From contig UQGJ01000002.1 in NCBI GenBank assembly GCA_900540545.1, forward strand, positions 124,001-188,000: a stretch of DNA of 64,000 bases, read 5' to 3'. A program made the translations under genes and the position numbers. Source of the DNA: an uncultured Eubacteriales bacterium. GTDB taxonomy: Bacteria; Bacillota; Clostridia; Oscillospirales; Oscillospiraceae. Below, piece after piece: positions 7,949 through 15,264 of the stretch; the stretch's first letter is position 1, and every line of letters starts with the position of its first letter. The notes below the pieces were generated by a model, which saw nothing but the letters and a program-made list of their open reading frames with translations, had not been told where the DNA came from and made no database searches.

Positions 7949-9319
7949 GTGGCAAAAACGCATCGGGCCATCGACATGACCCAGGGCAGCCCCCTGAGCC
8001 TGATCGTGCGCTTCTCCCTGCCCCTGCTGGTGGGCAACGCCTTCCAGCAGCTCTACAATATGGTGGACTCCTGGGTGGTGGGCAAATTCGTGGGGACCAC
8101 GGCCCTGGCCGCCGTGGGCATTGGCTTCCCGGTCATTTTCCTGCTGTCCTCGCTGTTCATCGGCCTCTCCATCGGCGCCAGCGTGGTCATCGCCCAGTTC
8201 ATCGGGGCCGGGGACCGGGACGCCGTCCGGCGCAGCGTGGACACGGCCTACGGCACGGTGATGGTGAGCATTATCCCCCTGACGGTCTTTGGACTGCTGG
8301 TTGCGGGGCCCGTCCTGCGCCTGATTCGGGTGCCGGAGAACGTCTACGGCGAGGCCCATATTTATCTGCTGGTGGTCTTTGCTGGCATCATCGGCAGCCT
8401 GGGCTACAACATCAACGCCGGTATCCTTCAGGGCCTGGGGGACAGCAAGACCCCCCTCATTTTCCTGTCCATCGCCTGCGTCATCAACATCGTGCTGGAC
8501 CTGGTCTTTGTGCTGGTGTGCGGCTGGGGCGTCTTTGGCGTGGCCTTCGCCACCATCATCGCCCAGGTCTGTTCCTGGGTGTTCGGCGTCTGTTACATCA
8601 ATCGAAAATATGACTTTTTCCATATCAGCCCCCTGAAAATCGCCATCGAGAAGCCCCTGTTCAAGAAAATCCTACGCCTGGGCATCCCCTCCGGCATCCA
8701 ACAGTGCCAGTTGGCCGTGGCGGTGCTGGTCCTCCAGACCCTGATCAATGGCTTCGGCGAGGAGTTCGCCGCCGGGTACTCCGTCGCCAACAAGATAGAC
8801 ACCTTTGCGTTCCTGCCGGTGGACAGCTTCTGTCTGGCCGTCACCACCTACGTGGGGCAGAACGTGGGGGCGGGCCGCCTGGACCGGGTCCAGGATGGGG
8901 TCCGCAAGGCCGTGGTCCTCTGCGTGGTGGTCTGCGCGGCCATGTCCGCCCTGGTGGTGCCCTTCTCCGACTTCTGGATCTCCCTGTTCAGCCCGGACCC
9001 CCTGGTCATCGCCGCCGGGCGGGCCTATCTGGTCCGTGCCCTGTCCACCATGTGGCTGCTGGCCATCATGTACCCGCTGAACAACGCCCTGCGCGGGGCC
9101 GGGTCGGTCATCGCCCCCATGATTTCCAACATCATCGCCCTGTGGGGGGCCAGGGTCCCGGTGGCCTATTTCCTGGCCTATACCTTCGGCAAGGAGAACC
9201 TCTACTGGGCCTATCCCGTGGGCTGGGCCATCGGAATCGCCATCAGCGGCACCGTCTACCTGCGCGGTCGCTGGAAGGAGCGGTGCATGGTGCGGCTGTC
9301 CCCGGAACATCCTACATGA
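7949..9319 (+). CDS. MATE-family multidrug/sodium antiporter
   Basis: 456 residues with about 12 hydrophobic helices in two similar halves, typical for MATE exporters of the DinF/NorM/MepA group, which expel drugs or metabolites using Na+ or H+ gradients. The N-terminal TQGSPLSLIVRFSLPLLVGN and the following QQLYNMVDSWVVGKFVG are family hallmarks. The GTG at 7949 is chosen because GGGAGAGGAG lies just before it; an upstream ATG at 7916 overlaps coaX and has no good site. It is probably co-transcribed with coaX. Substrate unknown. Confidence 0.93.
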   Translation: MAKTHRAIDMTQGSPLSLIVRFSLPLLVGNAFQQLYNMVDSWVVGKFVGTTALAAVGIGFPVIFLLSSLFIGLSIGASVVIAQFIGAGDRDAVRRSVDTAYGTVMVSIIPLTVFGLLVAGPVLRLIRVPENVYGEAHIYLLVVFAGIIGSLGYNINAGILQGLGDSKTPLIFLSIACVINIVLDLVFVLVCGWGVFGVAFATIIAQVCSWVFGVCYINRKYDFFHISPLKIAIEKPLFKKILRLGIPSGIQQCQLAVAVLVLQTLINGFGEEFAAGYSVANKIDTFAFLPVDSFCLAVTTYVGQNVGAGRLDRVQDGVRKAVVLCVVVCAAMSALVVPFSDFWISLFSPDPLVIAAGRAYLVRALSTMWLLAIMYPLNNALRGAGSVIAPMISNIIALWGARVPVAYFLAYTFGKENLYWAYPVGWAIGIAISGTVYLRGRWKERCMVRLSPEHPT

Positions 9320-9321
9320 AA

Positions 9322-9359
9322 AACAGGAGCGCCCCGTCCATGGACGGGGCGCTCCTGTT
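9322..9359. terminator. 38-base perfect palindrome, terminator between convergent genes
   Basis: A perfect inverted repeat centred at 9340/9341, with a 17-base stem (arm GGAGCGCCCCGTCC) and a minimal loop. On the minus strand it is followed by TTTTT, so it is an intrinsic terminator for the GNAT unit. On the plus strand the U-tract is poor but the stem can still stop transcription from the MATE gene. Confidence 0.85.
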
Positions 9360-9370
9360 CGATTCCGTAC

Positions 9371-9844
9371 TCAAAGCGTTATCATCATCAGATACTCCGA
9401 CTCGGTTTCGCCCACAGTCTGAAAGCCGACCGCTTGGTATAGCCTGACGGCATAATTGGCTTTCTGCACCGCCAGGGAAGCCCGGCGGTACCCGCGCTCT
9501 CTCAGCAGAGAGAGCATGGCCTTCATCAGAGCTGTCCCGAGCCCCTGGCCCCGATACTCCTTGTAGAGCGAGAGCGCGAAGGAGGGGACTCCATCTTCAA
9601 GATGCCCATAGTCCGCCATCACGCGCACCCAAACAGCCCCGACGATTTGCCCCTCCACCTCGACAATCAGTCCCATATCGTCCTTTCGCGTCCCGTAATG
9701 TTCCACGTAGACCTGCAGCTCCGGGGCGTCGAGGATAGACTTTGGGGGCGGCGCTGCGCCCTTTGGGATAAAGATGGCCTCATAGAGAAAATCGCGGAGC
9801 AGAGGATATTCCGGGGGCTGAATGTTCCGTATCGTGAACTCCAT
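9371..9844 (-). CDS. GNAT-family N-acetyltransferase
   Basis: 157 residues, one GCN5-type acetyltransferase domain using acetyl-CoA. The acetyl-CoA pyrophosphate loop is visible as YRGQGLGTALM (about residues 102-112), and the C-terminal NYAVRLYQAVGFQTVGE matches motif B of the family. The start MEFTIRNIQPPEY is chosen because residues encoded further upstream belong to the CAT-like gene's reading region. The ribosome binding site is weak. It is the last gene of a minus-strand run with the CAT-like gene and nth. Substrate unknown. Confidence 0.9.
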   Translation of the reverse strand: MEFTIRNIQPPEYPLLRDFLYEAIFIPKGAAPPPKSILDAPELQVYVEHYGTRKDDMGLIVEVEGQIVGAVWVRVMADYGHLEDGVPSFALSLYKEYRGQGLGTALMKAMLSLLRERGYRRASLAVQKANYAVRLYQAVGFQTVGETESEYLMMITL

Positions 9845-9867
9845 CCCACACCGCCAATCTAAATCGG

Positions 9868-10497
9868 TTATGCCAGTTGGTCGATATATGCCTGTACTCC
9901 GTTCACCAGCTGCCCCAAATGCCAGCCGTCCAGCAGCCGGTGGTTGAGCTGGACGGCGTAGGGGAGAAGCCACTTCCCGTCCCGCTCCTCAAATTTGCCC
10001 CAGGTGACACGGGGGATGGAGTCGTTCGGGTCGCAGTCCATCTCGTTGGTGAGACTGGTGAAGGAGAACCAGGGGGTGCAGGAGAAGTAGACCAGATCGT
10101 CCCGCTGTTCGCTCTCGGCGGAGGGGAAGGGGGCCGCCTGCTCCGCCACGGCGCGGACGCACCGGGCGCAGAAGTCCTCCATGGTCCCGCCGAAGTCCGC
10201 GTTGACGATTTTCAGCAAGTGGGTGGTCTCGTCCAGCACCACGAAGCTGGGGTCCAGCTTGTCGTGGCGGATGATTTGGTCCCCGCGGACCTTGTAGCGG
10301 AAATCCTCCAGGCCATTCATCACCCGCAGAGTTACGTAAATCATGGCGTAGTAGAAGGAGAGTCCGCGGTCCCTGGCATAGCGGCGCAGGTTGGTCACGT
10401 CCAGGGTGGTGGTCACGTTGTAAAAGGGAAAGGAGATGCCGGAAAAGAACTGAAAATGCTCCCGGCGGGGCCAGGAGGAAAGGTCAATGTACTCCAT
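9868..10497 (-). CDS. CatA-like chloramphenicol acetyltransferase-family enzyme
   Basis: 209 residues, the trimeric CAT fold length. The C-terminal NHRLLDGWH motif keeps the catalytic His (about residue 186) and structural Asp (190) of the HHAVCDG motif, but the first His of that motif is Asn. The N-terminal WPRREHFQFF and NVTTTLDVTNL segments are also CAT-like. Classical CATs acetylate chloramphenicol; chromosomal relatives like this often have an unknown acyl acceptor, so resistance should not be assumed. It starts 3 bases after the nth stop region and is probably translated from the same message. Confidence 0.88.
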   Translation of the reverse strand: MEYIDLSSWPRREHFQFFSGISFPFYNVTTTLDVTNLRRYARDRGLSFYYAMIYVTLRVMNGLEDFRYKVRGDQIIRHDKLDPSFVVLDETTHLLKIVNADFGGTMEDFCARCVRAVAEQAAPFPSAESEQRDDLVYFSCTPWFSFTSLTNEMDCDPNDSIPRVTWGKFEERDGKWLLPYAVQLNHRLLDGWHLGQLVNGVQAYIDQLA

Positions 10498-10500
10498 GGC

Positions 10501-11142
10501 TCACACGCTCTTCTGGAAGAAGTCGCACCAGGGCCGCAGGGTGCAGTTGGGGCAGTCCGGCTTCCGGGCCATGCAGACGGCCCGCCCGTGGAGGACCAGA
10601 CGGTGGCAGAAGTCGTTGGACTCCTCCGGCGGCAGAATCTTGCGGAGCTGCTCCTCCACCTTGGCCGGGTCCTTGGTGCCGTCGGTCAGGCCCAACTTGC
10701 CGGAGATGCGGATGCAGTGGGTGTCGGCCACCACCACGCCGGGGGTGTGGTACACGTCCCCCAAAATCAGGTTGGCCGTCTTCCGCCCCACGCCGGGCAG
10801 CTTCAGCAGGTCCTCCATGGTGTTGGGGACCACGCTGCCGTACTCCTCCAGCAGCATTTTGGAAGCGGCCACGATGTCCCGTGCCTTGGCCCGGAAGAAG
10901 CCGGTGGAGTGGATGAACTCCTCCACCTCGGACACGTCGGCCGCCGCCAGGGCCTCCAGGGTGGGGAAGCGGGCGAAGAGGGCGGGGGTGACCATGTTGA
11001 CCCGCTCGTCAGTACACTGGGCCGCCAGCCGCACGGAGAACAGCAGCTCATGGGGCTTGGGGTACTGGAGGGAACAGAGGCCGTCAGGGTAGAGCCGCTT
11101 AAGCTCTTCCACGATGGCGATGACGTCTTTCTTTTTCTTCAT
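10501..11142 (-). CDS. nth: Endonuclease III (DNA glycosylase/AP lyase)
   Basis: Removes oxidised pyrimidines from DNA and nicks the abasic site. 213 residues. The helix-hairpin-helix is LPGVGRKTANLI with the catalytic Lys at about 121, and the catalytic Asp is at 140 in VVADTHC. The [4Fe-4S] cluster is C190-x6-C197-x2-C200-x5-C206, a canonical spacing. The start at 11142 has AAAGGAA at good spacing; longer in-frame extensions run into the AT-rich upstream gene and are rejected. It leads the nth / CAT-like / GNAT run. Confidence 0.96.
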   Translation of the reverse strand: MKKKKDVIAIVEELKRLYPDGLCSLQYPKPHELLFSVRLAAQCTDERVNMVTPALFARFPTLEALAAADVSEVEEFIHSTGFFRAKARDIVAASKMLLEEYGSVVPNTMEDLLKLPGVGRKTANLILGDVYHTPGVVVADTHCIRISGKLGLTDGTKDPAKVEEQLRKILPPEESNDFCHRLVLHGRAVCMARKPDCPNCTLRPWCDFFQKSV

Positions 11143-11225
11143 ATGTAAGTTCCTTTCCGGGCGCGCCCTGCTTTGCGGAGGCGGGCGCGCGCTACAATTA
11201 TTCTCAGCATTAACGATAAAACGTG

Positions 11226-11573
11226 CTACACAATATTTTCGCCTAGCAGGATTTTGGGCATGGTAGTAAGACAGCGATTCCAACGTTTATAAAACTTCTC
11301 TAATCCGAGCTTTGATACCTGCGCATGAACTTCTTCATTTTCAAGTGTCCAGTGCAAAATATAGGTGACTTTACCTACCCATTTCGTCAAGCGGATGGGG
11401 GACTTTCCTTCTTTTACGGCACTGAAATCCTGTTGCCGATGAGTACGCTTGATGTATTTTACGTCAATAACACCGGGCTGTGAAAGATAAAATGCTGCGA
11501 CTTCTTTCATTAGAGTCTCAATTTCATCTTGCTTATCAATTTTTGCTTCATAAATACAGATTTCATTGAACAT
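11226..11573 (-). CDS. Small dimeric alpha/beta-barrel-like protein, AT-rich
   Basis: 115 residues starting MFNEICIYEAKIDKQDEIET. The short beta-helix-beta pattern, the mid-chain VIDVKYIKRTH and a C-terminal aromatic helix resemble the antibiotic-biosynthesis-monooxygenase / dimeric alpha-beta barrel superfamily, but no diagnostic residue proves it. The ATG at 11573 follows a GGGG site; a GTG one codon upstream is possible. Base composition is clearly more AT-rich than every neighbour (many AAA, ATT, TTT codons), which suggests recent transfer. It lies upstream of nth on the same strand with a GC-rich inverted repeat (11161-11190) between them. Confidence 0.75.
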   Translation of the reverse strand: MFNEICIYEAKIDKQDEIETLMKEVAAFYLSQPGVIDVKYIKRTHRQQDFSAVKEGKSPIRLTKWVGKVTYILHWTLENEEVHAQVSKLGLEKFYKRWNRCLTTMPKILLGENIV

Positions 11574-11642
11574 CACAAATTTCCCCCCGTACTTTTATCC
11601 GCCTGTTAAGCCCATCCTACTTCAAAGCCCGCCAGAAACCTC

Positions 11643-11672
11643 TTGACAATGGTGCCCGGGGCGCTTACGCTG
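11643..11672 (+). promoter_or_regulatory. Candidate promoter of the MFS gene
   Basis: A consensus -35 TTGACA (11643-11648) with a weak -10 TACGCT (11667-11672) at 18-base spacing, 35 bases before the MFS ATG. The -10 is poor, so this is tentative; a strong -35 with a poor -10 can indicate an activator-dependent promoter. Confidence 0.4.
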
Positions 11673-11706
11673 TTCGGGTACATACTTGAATCGAGAGGTT
11701 ATCTGA

Positions 11707-12855
11707 ATGGCTACCTTTTTTCTGATTTTGATCTACCTGGCCTTCATCAGCCTGGGCCTGCCGGACTCCCTACTGGGCTCGGCCTGGCCCGCCATGGGAC
11801 CGGCCCTGGGGGCTCCGCTGTCCGGGGCGGGGGCGGTGTCCCTCATCATCACCGGCGGCACCATTGTTTCCAGCCTGCTCAGCGGCAGGCTGATTCGGAA
11901 GCTGGGCACGGGAAAGCTGACCTGCATCAGTGTGGCGATGACGGCGGGGGCGCTGCTGGGCTTCTCCCTGGCCCCCTCCTTCGGCTGGCTGTGCCTGCTG
12001 GCGGTGCCGCTGGGCCTGGGGGCCGGGGCGGTGGACGCGGGCCTCAACCAGTATGTGGCCGTCCACTACGCCTCCCGGCACATGAACTGGCTCCACTGCT
12101 GCTGGGGCGTGGGGGCCACCATGGGGCCGCTGATTTTGTCGGCCTGCCTGTCCGGGGGCGGCGGCTGGCGGCAGGGCTATCTGGTCATCTCGGTCATCCA
12201 GTGGACCCTGACGGTCGTCCTGCTGTTCTCACTGCCCCAGTGGAAGCGGGAGCGGGCGGCGGAGGAGGCCAAACAGGTGGACGCGGGGCAAGTCCGACCC
12301 CTGGCCCTGCCGGGGGCCAAGAGCGCCCTGGTCTGTTTCCTTTTTTACTGCGCCATGGAGTCCACCACCGGCCTGTGGGGAAGCAGCTATCTCACCGGGG
12401 CCCGGGGCGTCCCGGCGGAGCGGGCGGCGGGCTGGATTTCCCTTTTCTACCTGGGCATCACCGCCGGACGCCTGCTGGCGGGCTTCGCCACCCGGCGCTG
12501 GGACAACAAGACGCTGATTCGGCTGGGGACGGCCCTCTGCGGGGGCGGGGTGCTGCTTCTGTTGCTGCCCCTGCCGGCCTGGACGGCCCCGGCGGCCTTC
12601 GCCCTGCTGGGCCTGGGCTGCGCGCCCATCTATCCGGCCATGCTCCACGAGACCCCCAACCGCTTTGGCGAGACGGCCTCCCAGGCCATGATGGGGGTAC
12701 AGATGGCCTGCGCCTACGTGGGCAATCTCACCGTGCCGCCCGCCTTCGGCCTGCTGGCCGGATGGGTGGGGGCCGGGGCGCTGCCGGTCTGCCTGCTGCT
12801 GGTTTTGGCGGGATTGGTCCTCTGTTCGGAGCGAGTCAACCGAATCCTGGGGTAA
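11707..12855 (+). CDS. MFS transporter, FucP/sugar-exporter-like
   Basis: 382 residues with about 12 hydrophobic helices. Major-facilitator features are the LISLGLPDSLLGSAWP N-terminal helix, the loop-2 motif SGRLIRKLGTGKL (G-x-x-x-D/R-K/R-x-G pattern) and the Arg-rich loop between helices 8 and 9 (ATRRWDNKT). GAGAGG lies before the ATG. Overall it resembles short MFS proteins annotated as sugar or drug exporters; the substrate cannot be called. An apparently continuous reading frame from 11643 into glyA is an accident of GC-rich sequence, not a fusion. Confidence 0.88.
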   Translation: MATFFLILIYLAFISLGLPDSLLGSAWPAMGPALGAPLSGAGAVSLIITGGTIVSSLLSGRLIRKLGTGKLTCISVAMTAGALLGFSLAPSFGWLCLLAVPLGLGAGAVDAGLNQYVAVHYASRHMNWLHCCWGVGATMGPLILSACLSGGGGWRQGYLVISVIQWTLTVVLLFSLPQWKRERAAEEAKQVDAGQVRPLALPGAKSALVCFLFYCAMESTTGLWGSSYLTGARGVPAERAAGWISLFYLGITAGRLLAGFATRRWDNKTLIRLGTALCGGGVLLLLLPLPAWTAPAAFALLGLGCAPIYPAMLHETPNRFGETASQAMMGVQMACAYVGNLTVPPAFGLLAGWVGAGALPVCLLLVLAGLVLCSERVNRILG

Positions 12856-12885
12856 TCATAACACAAAAAATTGGGAAAAGCGACA

Positions 12886-12914
12886 TTGTATTTTTGGAGC
12901 CGGTACTATATAAT
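12886..12914 (+). promoter_or_regulatory. Sigma-A promoter of glyA
   Basis: -35 TTGTAT (12886-12891), 17-base spacer, -10 TATAAT (12909-12914). The leader would be about 45 bases, too short for a riboswitch. Confidence 0.65.
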
Positions 12915-12965
12915 GGAGTTATTCCGATAGGATACCTACATCATTTAGAGGAGAGGTGCGACGGC

Positions 12966-14207
12966 ATGGTACAGGAAATGATCGACTTTCTCACCGCCAG
13001 CGACCCGGAGATCGGCGCGGCGGTGGCGGCGGAGCTGGCCCGTCAGCGGCGCAACATCGAACTGATCGCCTCCGAGAACATCGTCAGCGAGGCGGTGCTC
13101 ATCGCCATGGGGACGGTGCTGACCAACAAGTACGCCGAGGGCTACCCCGGTAAGCGCTATTACGGCGGCTGCCAGGAGGTGGACGTGGCCGAGAACATCG
13201 CCCGGGAGCGGGCCTGCAAGCTCTTCGGCGCCGACCACGCCAACGTGCAGCCCCACTCCGGCGCCCAGGCCAACTTCGCCGTCTATCAGGCCCTGTGCGA
13301 GCACGGCGACACCGTGCTGGGCATGGACCTGGGCAACGGCGGCCATCTGACCCATGGCTCCCCCGTGAACTTCTCCGGCAAAAACTACCATATGATCTCC
13401 TACGGCCTGGACGAGAAGGGGTACATCGACTACGACCAGGTCCGTGACCTGGCGAAGAGGGAGAAGCCCAGGATGATCATCGCCGGGGCCTCCGCCTACC
13501 CCCGTATCATCGACTTCAAGACCTTTGCCGACATCGCCCACGAGGTGGGGGCCTATCTCTTCGTGGATATGGCCCACATCGCCGGCCTGGTGGCCGCCGG
13601 GCTGCACCCCTCCCCGGTGCCCTACGCCGACGTGGTCACCACCACCACCCACAAGACCCTCCGCGGCCCTCGGGGCGGCATGATCCTCTGCAAGGAGGAG
13701 TTCGCCAAGAAAATCGACTCTGCCATCTTCCCCGGCAGCCAGGGCGGCCCTCTGATGCACATCATCGCCGCCAAGGCCGTGGCCTTCGGCGAGGCCCTGA
13801 AGCCCGAGTTTAAGGGCTATCAGGAGCGCATCATCGCCAACGCCAGGACCCTGGCCGACAGTCTCACCGGGGCCGGCTTCGACCTGGTCTCCGGCGGCAC
13901 CGACAACCACCTCATGCTGGTGGACCTCCGCAAGGCGGGCATCACCGGCAAGGAGATGGAGCGGCGGCTGGACGAGGTCCACATCACCGTCAACAAGAAC
14001 GCCATCCCCAACGACCCGGAGAAGCCCTTCGTCACCAGCGGCATCCGGGTGGGCACTCCCGCTGTCACCACCCGCGGCTTCGGCGAGGCCGAGATGAAAA
14101 CCATCGGCCGCCTCATGTGGCAGACCGCCACCGACTTCGACGCCCAGGCCGACGCGATCCGCGCCGCCGTGGCCGAGATGTGCGGCAAATACCCGCTGTA
14201 CCAGTAA
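12966..14207 (+). CDS. glyA: Serine hydroxymethyltransferase
   Basis: PLP enzyme converting serine and tetrahydrofolate to glycine and 5,10-methylene-THF, the main one-carbon source. 413 residues, standard length. The PLP Lys is at about 230 in VTTTTHKTLRGPRGG, and the ENIVSEAVL and HSGAQANFAVYQAL segments are canonical. GAGGAGAGG precedes the ATG at 12966. It is monocistronic or nearly so, with its own promoter and a downstream hairpin. Confidence 0.97.
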   Translation: MVQEMIDFLTASDPEIGAAVAAELARQRRNIELIASENIVSEAVLIAMGTVLTNKYAEGYPGKRYYGGCQEVDVAENIARERACKLFGADHANVQPHSGAQANFAVYQALCEHGDTVLGMDLGNGGHLTHGSPVNFSGKNYHMISYGLDEKGYIDYDQVRDLAKREKPRMIIAGASAYPRIIDFKTFADIAHEVGAYLFVDMAHIAGLVAAGLHPSPVPYADVVTTTTHKTLRGPRGGMILCKEEFAKKIDSAIFPGSQGGPLMHIIAAKAVAFGEALKPEFKGYQERIIANARTLADSLTGAGFDLVSGGTDNHLMLVDLRKAGITGKEMERRLDEVHITVNKNAIPNDPEKPFVTSGIRVGTPAVTTRGFGEAEMKTIGRLMWQTATDFDAQADAIRAAVAEMCGKYPLYQ

Positions 14208-14220
14208 TGGAATCAGAAAG

Positions 14221-14246
14221 GCGGCATAGTCCTCGGACTATGCCGC
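14221..14246 (+). terminator. Intrinsic terminator after glyA
   Basis: 12-base perfect stem GCGGCATAGTCC (14221-14232) pairing with 14235-14246, flanked by AAAG upstream and CTTTCCTGTCTT downstream. The U-tract is imperfect but the hairpin is strong and is placed 13 bases after the stop codon. Confidence 0.75.
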
Positions 14247-14277
14247 TTTCCTGTCTTGGACGGAAAAGAGGACTGAA

Positions 14278-15195
14278 ATGGACTTTTTGAGCTGTATGCG
14301 GGAACGGAACAGCGTCTTGATGGAGGGGGCTTTGGGCGAGCGCCTGAAGCGGGAATACCATCTCCAGTTCGACGAACACGTGGCTATGGCCAAACTGATC
14401 TACACGCCGGAGGGCCGGGCGGCGCTGCGGTCGCTTTGGATGGAGTATATCGACATCGCCCGGCGGTACCGGCTTCCCTTCCTGGCTACCACGCCTACCC
14501 GACGGGCTAATCGAGAACGCGTGGCCCTGGCGGGGTGCGGGTCGTCGGTCATCGCGGACAATGTGTCCTTCCTGCGGAACATCCAGCGGCAGAGCGGCCT
14601 GGAAATGTACGTGGGCGGCCTGATGGGCTGTAAGGGGGATGCCTACACGGGGGAGGGGACCTTGTCCGAAGACGAGGCCACGGACTTTCACCGCTGGCAG
14701 GCGGACCTGTTCCGGGAGGCCGGAGCGGACTTCCTCTTTGCCGGCATCATGCCCACCCTGTCGGAGGCCGCCGGGATGGCGCGGGCCATGGCGGAGACGG
14801 GCCTGCCCTACATCATCAGCTTTACCATCCAGGGGGACGGGAGGCTCGTTGACGGCACAACGATTGCCGACGCCATCGCCGGTATTGACAGCAGGGTCCA
14901 GCCGCCGCCAGTCTGCTATATGGCCAACTGCGTCCACCCCAGCATCCTGCGGGCGGCCCTGAACCAGCCCTTCAACCGGACCGAACTGGTCCGCCGCCGC
15001 TTCTTGGGCATCCAGGCCAACACGTCGCCCTTGCCCTACGCCGAGTTGGACGGCGCAGCGGACTTGAAATGCTCGCCGCCGGAGACATTCGCGGAGGAGA
15101 TGCTGCGGCTGCGTGCGATGAGCGGCATCAAGGTGTTCGGCGGCTGCTGCGGGACCGACGGGCGGCATATGGAGCAAGTAGCTCGACAGTTGTAA
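14278..15195 (+). CDS. Homocysteine S-methyltransferase-family protein
   Basis: 305 residues of the Zn-dependent MmuM/BHMT/MetH-N family, which moves a methyl group from S-methylmethionine, betaine or methyl-folate donors to homocysteine. The zinc Cys ligands are visible: Cys218 in MANCVHP, and Cys290/Cys291 in the C-terminal FGGCCGTDGRH. It lacks cobalamin or folate domains, so it is a stand-alone MmuM-like unit. It follows glyA after a terminator; the AGAGGA site precedes the ATG. The donor is not predictable. Confidence 0.88.
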   Translation: MDFLSCMRERNSVLMEGALGERLKREYHLQFDEHVAMAKLIYTPEGRAALRSLWMEYIDIARRYRLPFLATTPTRRANRERVALAGCGSSVIADNVSFLRNIQRQSGLEMYVGGLMGCKGDAYTGEGTLSEDEATDFHRWQADLFREAGADFLFAGIMPTLSEAAGMARAMAETGLPYIISFTIQGDGRLVDGTTIADAIAGIDSRVQPPPVCYMANCVHPSILRAALNQPFNRTELVRRRFLGIQANTSPLPYAELDGAADLKCSPPETFAEEMLRLRAMSGIKVFGGCCGTDGRHMEQVARQL

Positions 15196-15203
15196 ATTCC
15201 TTC

Positions 15204-15232
15204 TTTACGTCTGTTAGAACATATGTTAGAAT
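15204..15232 (+). promoter_or_regulatory. Promoter of rarA with embedded LexA-like box
   Basis: -35 TTTACG (15204-15209), 17-base spacer, -10 TAGAAT (15227-15232). Inside it, 15217-15228 reads GAACATATGTTA, seven of eight matches to the Gram-positive LexA/DinR box GAAC-N4-GTTC with the favoured ATAT centre. It overlaps the -10, where a repressor would block RNA polymerase. Confidence 0.55.
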
Positions 15233-15264
15233 AGAGTCAGCACCAGCAGAAAGGGGGCCGTGGG

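Noticed and set aside
12856..12965. Glycine or THF riboswitch before glyA
   Set aside because: The transcript leader from the TTGTAT/TATAAT promoter is about 45 bases, without paired aptamer elements.
11643..14207. A possible 854-residue fusion of an exporter-like N-terminus to serine hydroxymethyltransferase
   Set aside because: The first ~440 codons are a shifted reading of the MFS gene, and glyA has its own promoter, GAGGAGAGG site and ATG at 12966. The continuous frame is accidental.
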